Source of the DNA: Mercurialis annua | Taxonomy: Eukaryota > Streptophyta > Magnoliopsida > Malpighiales > Euphorbiaceae | NCBI RefSeq assembly: GCF_937616625.2 | Contig: NC_065571.1 | Location: forward strand, 46,609,651 to 46,673,650 | Length of the DNA: 64,000 nt | Direction of reading: 5' to 3' | Shown: positions 36,301 through 48,695 of the stretch, one piece after another | How the letters are laid out: each line of letters starts with the position of its first letter | Position numbering within the stretch: the stretch's first letter is position 1 | Made by a program: the position numbers and the translations under genes | Notes under the pieces: model-generated | What the model saw: only the letters and a program-made list of their open reading frames with translations | Database searches by the model: none | What the model was told of the DNA's origin: nothing

Positions 36301-36351
36301 AATAATGAAGAAAATGGACATGAGGAACAAGATCAAACGGATGAGTCATAG
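33349..36351 (+). CDS. RPC9: DNA-directed RNA polymerase III subunit RPC9 (CRCP/C17)
   Basis: A subunit that pairs with RPC8 to form the stalk of RNA polymerase III and helps initiation on tRNA and 5S genes in the nucleus. Four exons: 33349-33356, 33441-33558, 33647-33799 and 36196-36351, giving 144 aa. Exon 1 carries only eight bases (ATGAAGAT), and the third codon spans the first intron. Family blocks: GPLTNFEVLEFLKSRG, PSEYKVFDYIMETPACRQ, YNLAKAEILNIINLAPRALV, ENPEARYGEELEELTVLV. This is the Rpb4/RPC9 fold in the usual order, followed by an acidic tail (EEENTNNEENGHEEQ). Intron 3 is long (2.4 kb) and holds a hAT-like MITE. Length is normal for plants. Confidence 0.94.
35519..35741. mobile_element. 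hAT-like MITE in RPC9 intron 3
   Basis: CAGGGGTATGCACTC at the left and the degenerate GTTTGCACACGGCCA at the right resemble hAT ends (CAGGGGTGTGCA). A weak 8-bp duplication, CTCTTAAG versus CTCGCAAG, flanks it. 223 bp, non-coding. Confidence 0.5.
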
Positions 36352-37204
36352 TTAATAGAGCTTTAGACCTCATTTCGCACTGCAATTTCGAAGATGAACG
36401 GTGAGAGAGAGGCACTCATAACTTTTGATTCTTTTTATTATTATCTCGCTTCTGTGCATAGCAAGGGATAAGCTATATCAAATACTCGTTTAGAAGTCGC
36501 TTGATTTACTAAATTTTGTAAGAATGAGAATGATTTTCATTGTATTTTATTGGGGAAAATTACATCAGAAATAGAAATGTCATTCATTCTCATTTTTCTT
36601 AAATTTTCACCATCATTTCTCTTATTCAACCAAACAACATAAAATTAATAATTTTCATTTTCATTTTGCTCTTGTTCCCAACCTTAAACCTGACCTTGAA
36701 TCTGACCTTGAACCTATAAAATCTAGACTGGGATCTTGGCTTTTGCCTATTCAAAAATACACCCTCTACACATTTAAGCAAAATGGTGTCTCCTAAAGTT
36801 ATATTGTTACTATCAAATTGTAGGGTGATCACATTATCATTGTCGATTTTGTAATCCGTTAAAATAAGAATATATAATTGGCAAAATCAAGGACAAAAAT
36901 GTAAAAAAGGTTGAATGCTAAAGGTTATGCCATATCTATTACAGGTGCATCCTTCTAAATTCAGATCAACAACAAAAACCTGACTTGTACAAACTTTAGC
37001 CGCCGCATATTACTGTAAAAAAAAACCATTTTTTTATACGACAGCTTCAACATAATTTTCAAAATCAGAAGCCTGGATTACAGGATTTAAGCATGCTTAT
37101 AGAAAGGAAGCCCACAAACATCCTCTACACATTAACTAAAGATTTGGCATCTGAGGTATCCTAAAAAATAGACAGGCCTCTGTACTAACGAGTCCTCATA
37201 TTAC
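36352..37204. other. Convergent intergenic region between RPC9 and PME1
   Basis: Holds the two 3' untranslated regions. GAATGAGAATGATTTTCATT at about 36520 and its mirror at 36583 form a loose inverted repeat. A 12-bp tandem repeat (TGACCTTGAA..) lies at 36683-36718. No gene. Confidence 0.5.
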
Positions 37205-40200
37205 TCAATGCTGTGGCTGTGATGTCTGTGATGGCCGACGGAGTCCAGGTATCTGCAACAGATAGTATTTTCATATAAGATAGTGCTACTATAAGCCACT
37301 GTTATCAAAAGCAGAGTGACTCTGAATTTGGCCGAAAAAAAGAATCAGGTTGGTAATTAAAATAAAACAAATCAGCAGTTAAGCTGTATGACCTGCAATT
37401 GACACACACAAAATGCACCAATGACTATCTACAAACTTTTGTTCTTTAATAAAATTTCAAATTAAAGAAAAAGAATTATGTCTGACTTTCTATAGAAATG
37501 AAAGCATTTATCATCATATTGAAATGTAAAACTACGAGTTACAGATGCATCTAATGTAAATATCTACAAACAGCTTTATGCTTATAATTACTTATTATTA
37601 TTAAAAGAACGAGTGGTTCAACCTTTGATCAATAGCTCACCCGGTTGAACCAAAGAAAATTTATTTCACCTATTATCATTTATGTCTGTTTTAATAACAT
37701 TGCTATAAACCTACTATAAATTTATTTCATGCAAGTAGGTGTACAAATACCAACCTCAACTCCATGAGGCCCTATGCGATTGCGAGATATAAAATTAAGA
37801 ACAAGTGCTGCAAATTCATCAGGTACATCTTCCTGAAAATGCACCAGTTTCAATTTTTATAAAATAGACAGAAGAAAATAAAATTCAAAATGAATGCATA
37901 ACATATCGCCACCTGTATAGCATGCCCGGTATGTCTGACAACTACCATTTGGAACTTGCCTTGCATTTGGCCAATTGTAAGAGTTCTGTTGCAAAACAGA
38001 GCACAAAAAAACTCAGAAAAAATTCGTAATAATTCCAGAACACATCACATAATACATGTCATTACTGAAGAGTAAATGCCTAAAAAACCAGGTTTCAAGA
38101 CGATACTATTAATTGACAAGTTGATGTCTAAATGCAGCTAAAAAGATGAAGTAATCTTTGCATAACCACATGGCTTCATTAATCAAATCTCAAATACCGG
38201 TTCACTGCCAAGTATTATGAAGCGATGTGTAAACAGAACTATTTGGAATCTTCTATAATCTGCAAGTTCATGAACATGACCTGTCCAGTCTGTCTGTTCC
38301 CGCTAAAAGCAAGAGTTTTGGAACTGGAGATGATAGAAACTTTTCTGAAAGGCCCTCATACCTACAAGTAATAGATAGTTGTAAGTAACTTGTACAAATC
38401 AATGTCTGCTAGCAATAAACCAAGAAAGAGCTAAAGCATCTTTCTCAAGTCTATCTATCTTCTTTTGGGTTTCCTGTTATAGTCCTCGTATTATCATCTG
38501 AAAGGAAGCATGTTTCAAAAGATCGACAAGGATGACTTTTGAGAAAGTGTGAAATTCCAATTGGTTCAACATATAGCTGGCCCAAGAAAATGTAAGATTT
38601 CTTTAGCTGAATGTTGACCTCTATACTAGTGGTTTGCACATCTAAGCAAATAACCTTTTTGAGCATGAGACAATGAGAAATCCAATTGGTTCAACAAATA
38701 GCAGGCCCAAGAAAAAGTGAGATTCCTTCAGCCGAATTTTGACCTCTATACTAGTGGTTTGCGATCTAAGAAACCTTTGAGCATGTCCAATAATTAATTA
38801 GCAAGTGCACAAACTAGAAAGGAGCATCCAGGTTGCTGATAAAATTGTATCCGAGGAAATAGAATCAATTACGCGCAATCAGATCATGTACTGCACAGGC
38901 TTCATTCTAATGTAAGAATTAAAAAGTAAATCCTCATCATAGTGCCATTAAAGAAGTAAATGTTACTTCCAGATTTAACCCTACCATTCTCTCCAATATT
39001 GTTCTGTTTCTTGTAGAAGTGATCGATAAACATAGCTGCAACACAAATTAACGAATTTCAGTGATTGACTATCTTGCTTACTACTAAAAGCAGTAGCTGC
39101 TCTAGAACATTAAATTACAGCAACTACAAAGTTTCAAGAAAAATATTTGAAAAACTGGCAGAAGTGCTTACCATTTCTTTGAGTCATCATACTTTAAAGT
39201 GGTAGGCACAGATATGCGAGCAGAATCAATGTTTCTTAAAGTACCTCCCTTGACACTCCATTCTATCTGCATAAAAGCATCAGTTTCCACTAAAGGCCTG
39301 AAAACATCACCAGTATGCTTCACTGAGAAATTATCATCATAAAACTTATTTTTCCCAGAGTCAGAACTAGAACCTAGAATATCAAGACGTAAAAAAAAAC
39401 GATCCACGTAACCGATGAATGAACATGGTGCATAAACCAGTAATACAGTGTACTAAGCAATATAAAAACTGTTTAAATAGTTCACAATACTGCAAGAACA
39501 GCGAAATATCAAAATATTTTTATGTGTCAGCTAATAAAACAATCGATTAGGTAAGTAATTGCTTGATTTACAAGTTGAAGTGAACCATTTAATTCAATTG
39601 AAGCAACCAAACTACTTGTATCAAGCTTGGAAAAGGAAAAAGAGAAGTCATAGATGAAAATGATGAATTACAGACTCCATTCAGTTTTAAATTCACACAG
39701 TTTTAAATAAATAATGCAATAGACATCTTTATCCTTTTCCAATTATTTTCACTCTTTGTTGATCACTCTCTTCATATCCTCTATCCAAATTGATTATTCT
39801 GCCCAATGTCTCTTTCCCCTTATTTTCCATAAACTCACTCATTTCCATTAGTTTATTCATTCTTCTTTTCCTTTTAAAGAAAATAGTTCTACTATGGATT
39901 TATAAGCATAATTGTCAAAATCCGAATCGACAATCGATATTTAAATTTTTAGAATCATGAATCGAGAATCATAAGATTTGGTTTAAATTAATAAATATTA
40001 ATAATAAATAAATTATAGAAATAGGTATTAAATAATAAACATAAAAAGAAAAAAATCTTATAGTTGAGTTCTCATAGAAAATTTAAAAACCTAACCCAAC
40101 TAAATTAGGAGTACATTTTAAGATGGATTCGTTAACTATTTACAATTTGAAAAGGTAAAATGAGTCGCGGCACTATACGCACACAAGACAATATTCGCCC

Positions 40201-43200
40201 ACGTGACAGTGATATGTTCCCAAGTCCCAACTTTATAAAACTTTACTATTCTAAAATATTGATCCACATGATATGTTTCTTACTTTCCAAAGGTTTACAC
40301 TTTTAAAACTTTTCCTATCCCTCTCTTCGTATTCCTCTCATCTTCAACCTCTACTTCACCTCCATAACCATGCTCTGTGTTTTTCTTTTCTCTACGTTTT
40401 CTACCTTTAAATTTTGCAAATATTCACCTTTCGATCTTCTTTTTGTTGGAATCATATTGTTTTTAAAGCTTTTTACAAGAACCACTGAATCGACCGAGTC
40501 AGTCTGATTCCAACGATTCAGGACCGATTCGGCACTAATTTTGATTCCCCTTATGGAGTCTGCTCGTTTCCTTCGTTACTCAACTCGTGACTAGTACGAG
40601 TCTAACAATAGTGTTTACAAGTATATTGTACTTTGGTCTTAAACGTATTATAAGGATGACGAACACATAAAATACAAAGCTCCACTATCTTAATACTAGA
40701 CATAGAGTATCAAGATAGAAGTGCTTGATAGAGACGCGAAAATTCATTGATTGGCGACCCGTAAAAAAAGGAAACTTACTGTAATAAACTGATGTTGCCT
40801 ACACATGCATACATGACTTGTAAAATGAAAGCAAAAAAGTTTTGGTATCAAACTACCTCGAGTATTCATCTCTATATGTTTGCTAGCATAGTTTAATTAT
40901 ATCTATTAAAAATTAATTAAAATGTTGATAATGCATATGACATGTATAAGCATACAACATTACAAGAATACAAGTGACTAATTGAATTTGAAATTTGCAC
41001 CGAATCAGTTGATTATAGAATTTGAATTTGATTCTTCACAGAGTATGACAAAAAGCAGGTAAAAGAAGTGCAGTCAAAGAACTAATATATAGAAGTGATT
41101 GATATTCAAAAGGAAGTGTATATACCGCTTTTTCTATGCTTGAAAAATGTTGCATCCTGTTTGACAAGATTTTCTGCATGTGAACCAAAGAAGACATAGC
41201 TGTTCCCTGAAATTCAATCACATACCAAATAAGAGCTATAAATATCATTAATAAACAAATGTTCGGAGTAATGAAGAAAAGTTAATTATATAAAAACAAA
41301 CCTCTACAACATCTACAACTATCAGCCCAGCCAAACTAGGTAATACTTTCTTAGCTGCAACATGGACAGCAACTGAGCCACCCATGCTGCATTACAATGC
41401 CATGAATTCAGTCAGCAAACAGAAGAACAGACAGAGAAAAATACAAAAACAGAAAAATAGATTGCATAAAAGAATCAACTTTTTTTATATTCTTAAAATG
41501 AAGCAGACTATAAATAGAAAAACCACAATCTAAAACTTGCATCCACGTGTACATAAGGAAAAGAACATAGAGATGGCTGAACAAAATGATTCATAATTTA
41601 TTCTATGTTAGAAGCTAGAAGCTCTATGAGTGCATTACTTCATGATCAACCATAGCATTCATTACCAGTTGCTGTTGAATGTCAAGTTCAAGATAGGGCT
41701 CAAAAAGATGACAAAAATATTTAGTTTGTAAAAGATCGAGAGTCCTTTATATCATTCAGAAGATAATCTAGAGTCTAAACATAGCTCCTCTCCCCCATAG
41801 TCGCACAAAGCCACAATCATCCAGATAAAGGAAAAGAAAGAAAGAAAGGAGAGCATGCATATGAAATAGAGACATAGCTAAGACTTCTAGCATACAACAG
41901 TCTTCTAAGAAAGTTAGCATACAGAATACAACCTGTGGCCAACAAGTACAATTGCAGGAAAATTGTCTCTATACATCTCCTTCAGTACAGCCAAAACATC
42001 ATTGCACATGGTCTGCACATGTAAGAGAACACTTACAGATGACCATTTACAAAATCTTGTCATTCACAAGAAAAAAAATTGAAAAATGAAAATAACTGGG
42101 GAGAAAAAATTATATTTGTAGCAAGAAGCAACCTCTTTAAGTTAAATAGACTATTACAAATCAAGTACCTCAATGGATAAATTAAGATCATTTTCTGTGG
42201 ACGTTTTTCCATGTCCTCTCAAGTCGAGTGCAACTATCCGGGCTTTCTCCTTCATTTTACTCGCGGAAAGTGCAAATGATAGCCTGACAAAGTATGCAAC
42301 TCAAACTTGTTGAATACCTTAAAACAGATTGAATTTTGTTTTGATTATTATGAAGTCCACAATGATGTAAATTCTGAAAGATCTCGTACATGAATAATGC
42401 TGATCAAAATACCAGGCAAAAAAGTTCTAGCACATATCACACTAATACAGAAGAATATTGTATAACTTAGTCCTGCTTCTAGGGGCGACATCAACCATAT
42501 AATGGTTTCTAGTATATGATGTACCTATGAAGTATGAAACAATTCACTAAAAGCATCCCATGCAGCTACAAAGACAAATTTGCATATAATGCTTCCACCG
42601 CAAACAGTAATTGGCAAATTTAGATCATACTTGGATCACCCTGCCAGAAAGCATGATGATCCTAGTAACATTAGTCTTTCTATACTGAGCCTGTTTTGTC
42701 CTAACAGCTTGATTGACAATGGAAAAATAGAAAAGAAAATGAGCAGCTCTTCGAACCTGGATCAACTCTTGAGTGACTACACAAAATAATGAAATTAAAC
42801 TGAAAAGGCCGTGACTACAGGCTTTGAGAAAGAATATGGTGGCTGAAGAATAAATGACAATAACGACAGCAGCAGCAAACACTCAAAAGGCATTTGCCTT
42901 TTCTCAATCCTCTTTTATAACAGTAAACCAGTATTACTATTACTATCATCATTAAACTCGAATTCCGGCATCACACGCCATAACAAAAATAACGATTGCA
43001 CTTATAATAAAAATTATCAAGGATTACATGTTCAATTCCCTTGTAGAAAAACACAATTGTACAAAACATAAAATCCGGGCGAGAAAACAACAAGACATAC
43101 CCAGTATAGCCACCACCATGAAGACAAAAAACAACAGGGCCTTCAGTTCCTGCTATATACACATGAAACACCTATAATACAATAACAAACATTCAAACAC

Positions 43201-43522
43201 AACATCTGATCAAATCATTAAAGAACCAAAAAACAAAACACTAACGTCATTAGAATCAGGGATGGAAATATCCTCCTCTCGATCAAAGTACTGTTTCCAG
43301 TCTAGAGGAGAGTACTTGTGCAATGAGCTTCTGCAATTTCAAAAAAAAAGTCAATAAGTGAGCGAATTTGGCTGATGAGTCAGGTTAATGAGAATCGATA
43401 AAGTAACTCAACTGAGCAGGCGGAGGAGGGCGTTGAGGAACTGAGTTGAAAGCAGAAATTACTTCTTGTTCGTTTTCAAGATCCTCTTCTGGAAGTGCGG
43501 TTAGGTTTTCCGATGAATCCAT
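37205..43522 (-). CDS. PME1: Protein phosphatase methylesterase 1 (PME-1)
   Basis: A serine hydrolase that removes the methyl ester from the C-terminal leucine of the PP2A catalytic subunit and so resets PP2A holoenzyme assembly. Thirteen coding exons: 43413-43522, 43246-43330, 43101-43171, 42169-42283, 41933-42012, 41302-41386, 41126-41206, 39172-39266, 38985-39035, 38281-38361, 37913-37985, 37755-37832 and 37205-37252, totalling 350 aa in frame. It is an alpha/beta hydrolase: oxyanion-side FCLHGGGYTG, then ARIVALDLRGHGKT, nucleophile Ser154 in VGHSMGG, Asp179 in VVDVVEGTAM, and His306 in RHTGHAIQED. Spacing fits the known PME-1 catalytic triad. ESTs would be needed only to place the untranslated ends. 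Confidence 0.96.
38545..38787. repeat. Tandem duplication of about 120 bp in PME1 intron 9
   Basis: The block from GAAATTCCAATTGGTTCAAC to TGGTTTGCACATCTAAG is repeated from about 38669 as GAAATCCAATTGGTTCAAC to TGGTTTGCGATCTAAG, with about 90% identity by eye. Intronic and non-coding. Confidence 0.85.
39890..40620. repeat. Uncharacterised repeat-like segment in PME1 intron 7
   Basis: Starts near GTCAAAATCCGAATCGACAA and ends near CGATTCAGGACCGATTCGGC / CTCGTGACTAGTACGAG. The 'CGAATCGA' motifs at both ends suggest an old inserted element. Its limits and class are unclear. Confidence 0.35.
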
Positions 43523-44199
43523 TTTTCTTTATTTCAATCAATCCATTCAATTCAACTTAAAACAGCCATTTTATTACACTTTCAGCGGCAGCACCACCAG
43601 ATAATCAAATTGAAACAAACTAAAATTGTATTAGAAACCGAATCACCGGTTTCCGGTTTAACCTGTTCTTAAGTAAAATTTTGGAAAAATAAAAATTTAG
43701 CCAGAAATCCGTACCAATTCTCTTCGTCCAGTTTAACCGGTTCAATTGGCGGTTTAACCAGTTTCGTTGCTGGTTTGACTGCGGAATTGATCCGCTTCAA
43801 TTCGGCTTGATCAAATTTTTGGTATTTTTGCATTTTTGGGCCATACGGTAAGCCAGTTCTGGGTCAACAGGCCGGTCCAATCCGGTTCTATTATCACCAG
43901 AAAATAACCCAAGGAAACGGGCCAAAATACAAAGGACTGCATTAAACTAGGAATGTGCACGAGTTTTGCAAATTTCCAAATCTGAACTGAAAATCGAACC
44001 ATTTTTACATCTATATAAACAAACACCTTTTCTATTAAATCGGCTTAAATCATATTTGATGTTCGAAATTCTTTAACTGATGAAGAAGAACAAAAACCAT
44101 ATCAAACTGTACGAAACGAAAAATCGAGACTAGAAGGAAGAATCCAATGTTGTTATCGACTCTTTACGGTAACAACATTGGTCGCAAAGGGTTCTAACA
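43523..44199. other. Intergenic DNA between PME1 and the P450 gene
   Basis: PME1 promoter side. Two patches with GGTTTAACC / CCGGTTCAATTGG palindromes (43650-43800) look like decayed repeats. No gene. Confidence 0.45.
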
Positions 44200-44277
44200 G
44201 TTTCTCATATCAGTACAACAGATCAGCTGGCTGACCTCCTCACCAAACCACTTGTATTAACGCAAAAAAGATGAAGC
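44200..44277 (+). pseudogene. Fragment of a Ty1/copia RNase H
   Basis: Reads VSHISTTDQLADLLTKPLVL, the conserved C-terminal block of copia RNase H, in frame for about 25 codons and without flanking element structure. A decayed insertion just downstream of the P450 gene, on the opposite strand. Confidence 0.75.
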
Positions 44278-44352
44278 ATTTTCTTACAAGTTGAGAATTT
44301 ATTTGCATGCAAGAAATTCTACAAAATATAACATAAAGAAAGCAATGGAGTT

Positions 44353-46817
44353 CTAAAGAGGTTCAAGCAGAATTGGCAATCCATGGACTGGAACTGGAGA
44401 AGGATCATAAATGATTTTTTCATTTGGAATCAGTTTCTTCCACTTGAATTTGGTGACCACATTATGCATGAAAATAAGAATCTCCAGTCGAGCATATTCT
44501 TTTCCTGGACACATCAAAGGTCCTCCTCCAAATGGTACAAAAGTGTAGGGGGCTGGTCCGTTTCCTTCAAATCTGCTCGGGTCGAACTTTTCTGGATCTT
44601 CAAAGTATTTTGGATTTTTATGAGTTGAATGCACTGTCCAGTGAGTCTGCAAATCAAAATACCAAAACATTTACTAATGAGTACACTTGTCCATAGGCCT
44701 GTGCAAAAATCGAACCAAATAGAAAATCAAATTGAATCAACCAGTTTAGTTTGGTTCATTTTGATGCTTTAAAAACTTTTGTTTGGTTCGGTTTTAAACA
44801 GTTAAGTTTTAGTACAAACTTAACCTAACCAAAATATCGACTGAACCGACATGTTCAATTTCTTTTTATATTCTTGTAAGTTCGGTCCGGTTTGATTTAA
44901 AAAAATAAATTTTCAATTTGATTCAATTTGGTTCGAACTGAATGCTCATGTATTTACATACCTTCCAGCCCTTTGGAATTGTAAAACCTGCATAAGTGAA
45001 GTCAGTTATGGCCTCTCTGAATGCTCCTTGAGATGGGGGCATTAGTCTCATTGTCTCACAAGCTACACACCATGAATATTTCATTTTCTGAATGTCTTCC
45101 CAATTCAACAATTCATCTGGCCCTTTCGACCCTGCAATCTCCATTTGCTCTACGAGAGGATAAGATAAATAATTAAGATTTATGTGAAATGAAGGTGGTA
45201 CCTAAACTTTATGATATATTCAATTTTTATTTAAAGTATCTCAACATTTTCCGTTTAAATTAAATTGATGTGATAATTAACTGAAATATATTCTAAAAAT
45301 ATAACAACATATCCGTTGTCATATTATTATTTTCTTAAAGTGGCTTTCAACATGACAACAGATTTAGCAATATATATATTTTAAGAATATATTTCAGTCG
45401 ATTTACTATGTGAATATTTAGGGTTAGACATTATAAAATGATTACAGAAATAATTATTTTTAAAACGGTTACCAAGCTATAAAAAGATATAAAACGGCTA
45501 CCGAATTATAGCACGTTTACAAAACGATTACTAGGCTATAGTTTTTTTATAAAATATTTATCAATTTGTTGCATGATTGTACAATATTTTTCTTGTGCAC
45601 ATCTATAATTCAATAATCATTTTGTAAAAAAACTATAGTTCAGTAACTGCTTTATAACTTTTTATAGTTCGGCAATCCTTTTATAAACGAATAATAGTTC
45701 GGTAACCGTTTTATAATTTTTATAGTTTAGTAACTATTTCGTAAAAAAATTATAGTTCGGTAAACTGCAAATATATGTAACCCCATGAATTTAACTAGTT
45801 AAGAAAATTTGTGATGGATAATGTGGAAAATGAGTTACCTTTGAAGACTTCACTATAGACATGGGGATGTTGAGCGAGAAACATAATAGCAAATGTAATT
45901 GTAGTACTTATAGTATCATGGCTAGCAATAAGTACCGCCAATATATGATTAGCTATCTCTCTCTCTGTAAACAGCTTTCCAAACTCATCATCTTCTACAA
46001 GCAGCATCCGTGTCAACAAATCCGTTCGCATATCTTTCTTTTCCAGAAGCTCCATTTTTCTGTTCTTGATAATCGCCAAAAGCTCGTTAAGAATGATTTT
46101 ACTCGCTTTAATGGCTCGATTATAAGCTGTTCCGGGGAAATTAATGGGGACTGAAAGCATCCCGGAAGTTACAAGACTAAATGGATCGGAAAATTGAGTA
46201 ACTTGATCGGGGTTTTCGATGCTCATGAACACTCTACAAGCTAATGTAAATGTGTATTTTCTTGAAAGTGGGAAGGCTTTTACTTCTTTATAAGGAAACC
46301 AATCTGTTTTCAGATGTTGTTTTGCCATTGAATCCATTACAGGAATGAGATGTTGTAGGGCTTCGGGTTTTAGAAATTCGGGTAGTAATCGACGGAATCT
46401 TGTCGAGTATTTTTTCACAGAATGTTCTTCTTGAGATTCCTGAAAGAGCATAGCTTTCAGGACGGAACGTGGCCACCAAGCAACTACGTATTTGTTTTCA
46501 CTTGTGAAGAGTAACTTGTTACCCAAGGCACCACAAAATACAGCCATGTTTTCTCCTAGTAATGACGTCTGAAAGACGTCCGGCGAGTACTTTTCTACTC
46601 TGTCATTGATGAATTTCTCAGGGTTTCCTCGTCTGCAACGCTTCATGTATTCGAAACTTTCTCCGAAGAACGGCCAGCCTTTTGTTCCTGGTGGATGAAT
46701 CTGCTTATTATGAGCATCTGAGGGGTTTTTGATTTTGTAAAAAAGAAGATAGATGGAAGATAATGAGATAAAGATGAGTGTAATGTGAATAAGAGAGGCA
46801 AAGAAGAAAAACTCCAT
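44353..46817 (-). CDS. Cytochrome P450, CYP85 clan, CYP716-like
   Basis: An ER-anchored heme monooxygenase. Relatives in CYP716 oxidise triterpene scaffolds such as beta-amyrin, but this substrate is unknown. Three exons: 45839-46817, 44962-45149 and 44353-44646, giving 486 aa, the usual length. Residues 7-27 form the membrane anchor, followed by [14 protein letters not shown]. The K-helix ExxR is E358-T-M-R361, then [20 protein letters not shown], the PERF-like FDPSRF, and the heme loop [16 protein letters not shown] with Cys435. Two departures: Leu433 replaces the near-invariant Arg of FxxGxRxCxG, and the I-helix reads ASHDTI (298-303) where A/G-G-x-D-T-T is normal. The frame is otherwise intact. 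Both introns hold repeats. It may be active with altered heme binding, or an early pseudogene. Confidence 0.88.
44693..44945. repeat. hAT-like repeat in intron 2 of the P450 gene
   Basis: GGCCTGTGCAAAAATCGAAC at the left loosely mirrors GTTCGAACTGAATGCTCATG at the right. The interior is rich in GGTTCGGTT/AACCGAAC motifs. It fills most of the 315-bp intron. Confidence 0.5.
45430..45770. repeat. Inverted and tandem 'CGGTTACCGAACTATA' repeats in intron 1 of the P450 gene
   Basis: About four AAACGGTTACC..CTATAAAA units at 45455-45550 face about five complementary units (TATAGTTCGGTAACCGTTTTATA) at 45620-45765. The intron can fold into a branched hairpin. Probably a MITE. Confidence 0.7.
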
Positions 46818-47579
46818 TGTCTCTGTAAAAAAAAAACCTTGTGGATTAACAATTAATGGCTGATAACTAGGAGATTGATGATGGTGAAGGTGGGAGATAT
46901 ATCATGCATATGGTGAATCTTGTATTACAAGGCAATGCAGTGTACATGGTTCACTTCTTTAGGCATTGAATTTGGAATTGCACTACATTCATGACCCTTT
47001 AATTAAGTCATTTTTTATATAAATATCCTTGTACATAATAAGTGTATATTTATTTATCCATGATCTCATGTAATTATTTTTAAAGAAATTAACCATATAA
47101 ATGTTTAAGATTACGAGCTTTATGAGAATTTATACAGATTTTGAATTTGGATCTACACACAACCACATACAACTATTAGGTGGAAGTTTATCATTTTATG
47201 GTAACCGTTAGGTCTCGAACATATTAGAAAATGTCTAGATTTAGGGGAAAAAAGAGAAAAGTCGAGCTGAGAAAATACAAGAAGAATTTATAATAAAAAA
47301 TTACAAAAAGGTTATGAAAATAAAATTCCCTATATTTTTAGTATTGATGAATTTGATAAGGTTATATTAATATACTATTTTCTAAATAAAAATGTCTTAT
47401 AGTTTAACTTTTTAAAAAATTGCTTATTGGATAACTTGTTCATGTATAATTCATGTGACAAATTTGTAAAGTCAGCTACAATAATCATAAAAGTAAGAAG
47501 AGAAGAAGGTAACAAGATAAGAAATGCAAGATGTGTGTTAGCTATAAATCTCCCAAATTATAGGTAAAATATAGTTGTT

Positions 47580-47765
47580 CTGCCCGCACGGGTTTCGTTG
47601 TCTAAGTCTCAGCCATTTGAGCGTTAAAGGTCGCGGGTTCGAACTCCAACTACGCCCTTTCTTAATATTGAGTAGTTGAGGTTGGATTGCTGGCCATTAT
47701 AATCCGGAATTAACAGGTATGTGTGTTTGCGGGCGGTTCATATTACGGGATTTGACAATAATATT
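47580..47765 (+). mobile_element. Probable tRNA-derived SINE
   Basis: A tRNA-like head: CTCAGCCATTTGAGCGTTA resembles an A box region and GTCGCGGGTTCGAACTCC a B box. A unique 3' part follows, to about 47765. The arms do not pair as a functional tRNA, so a tRNA gene is unlikely. No target duplication was found. Confidence 0.5.
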
Positions 47766-47874
47766 GAAGCAACTTGATCTTTGCTGAACTAGCTTGTTTA
47801 ACTATACATTTTTACATCCTCTTATATCATTGCTTCACATTATGTATGGTATGATTTCTGAATCAAATAAAGAA

Positions 47875-48167
47875 GGCTAAACCCATCCTTATATCCTTAT
47901 ATTATTATTTTTTATTTCACTTGATCCTTGATAAATTTTTTATATTTAAATGATCCTTTAACAATATATTTTGCACACATGTAATCTTTTTAAGCATAAA
48001 ACGTCGTTGTTTCATGTAATTAAAATGACGGTATCTTTTATAGTTTCATTCGTAAAAAGACTAAGTGTATAAATTAAATAGTTAAGAGACTCTTTAAATA
48101 TAAAAATTTATCAAATAGCAAGTGAAATAAAAGCTGACAGTATAATTCTTTTATGATGGATTTAGCC
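47875..48167. mobile_element. Mutator-like foldback MITE
   Basis: Ends GGCTAAACCCATCC and GATGGATTTAGCC, with inverted repeats extending far inward. A perfect 9-bp duplication AATAAAGAA at 47866-47874 and 48168-48176. 293 bp, non-coding. Confidence 0.88.
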
Positions 48168-48695
48168 AATAAAGAATGCAACCATTGATGAGTTCTAGTT
48201 TCATTCTTAATTTGAGGTGGAAAGATATATATATCGTGAATTCAATGTTTTTATATTCACAGTTTATTTGGCTCAAATAAATTCGATAAAAATTTGCGCA
48301 ATTTATTTATAAGTAATATATTTATGTTTGATTTATCTAGAAATTTATTTAATATTATATGTTGCTAAAGTTTTATAGATTGTTTATGATTATATTAAAT
48401 AATTTATTAAATGAATTCATATGCAAGTAAAATGGATTTAGAGCATAATTAAACCAAATAAAGGATAAAGAGACAAAATAGTAATTTAAATTTTATACTT
48501 TTGTTCGATCACTTTAATATCAATTTAACTTAGATTATTCAATTTTACATAATTGTATAAGAATTTAATATGAACCATATATACTAAGTAAATTAACATT
48601 TAATTTATGAAAGCCGAAAAATGATTATATTTAATTTAAAAAGTAATTTTGAAATTAATAAAAATTGAAAAAATTCTATATTGTTATAATTTCTA

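Noticed and set aside
45861..46154. 97-aa plus-strand frame
   Set aside because: Antisense shadow of P450 exon 1.
47580..47670. Possible tRNA gene (B-box-like GGTTCGAACTCC)
   Set aside because: The acceptor and T arms do not pair and the A box is poor; a SINE head explains it better.
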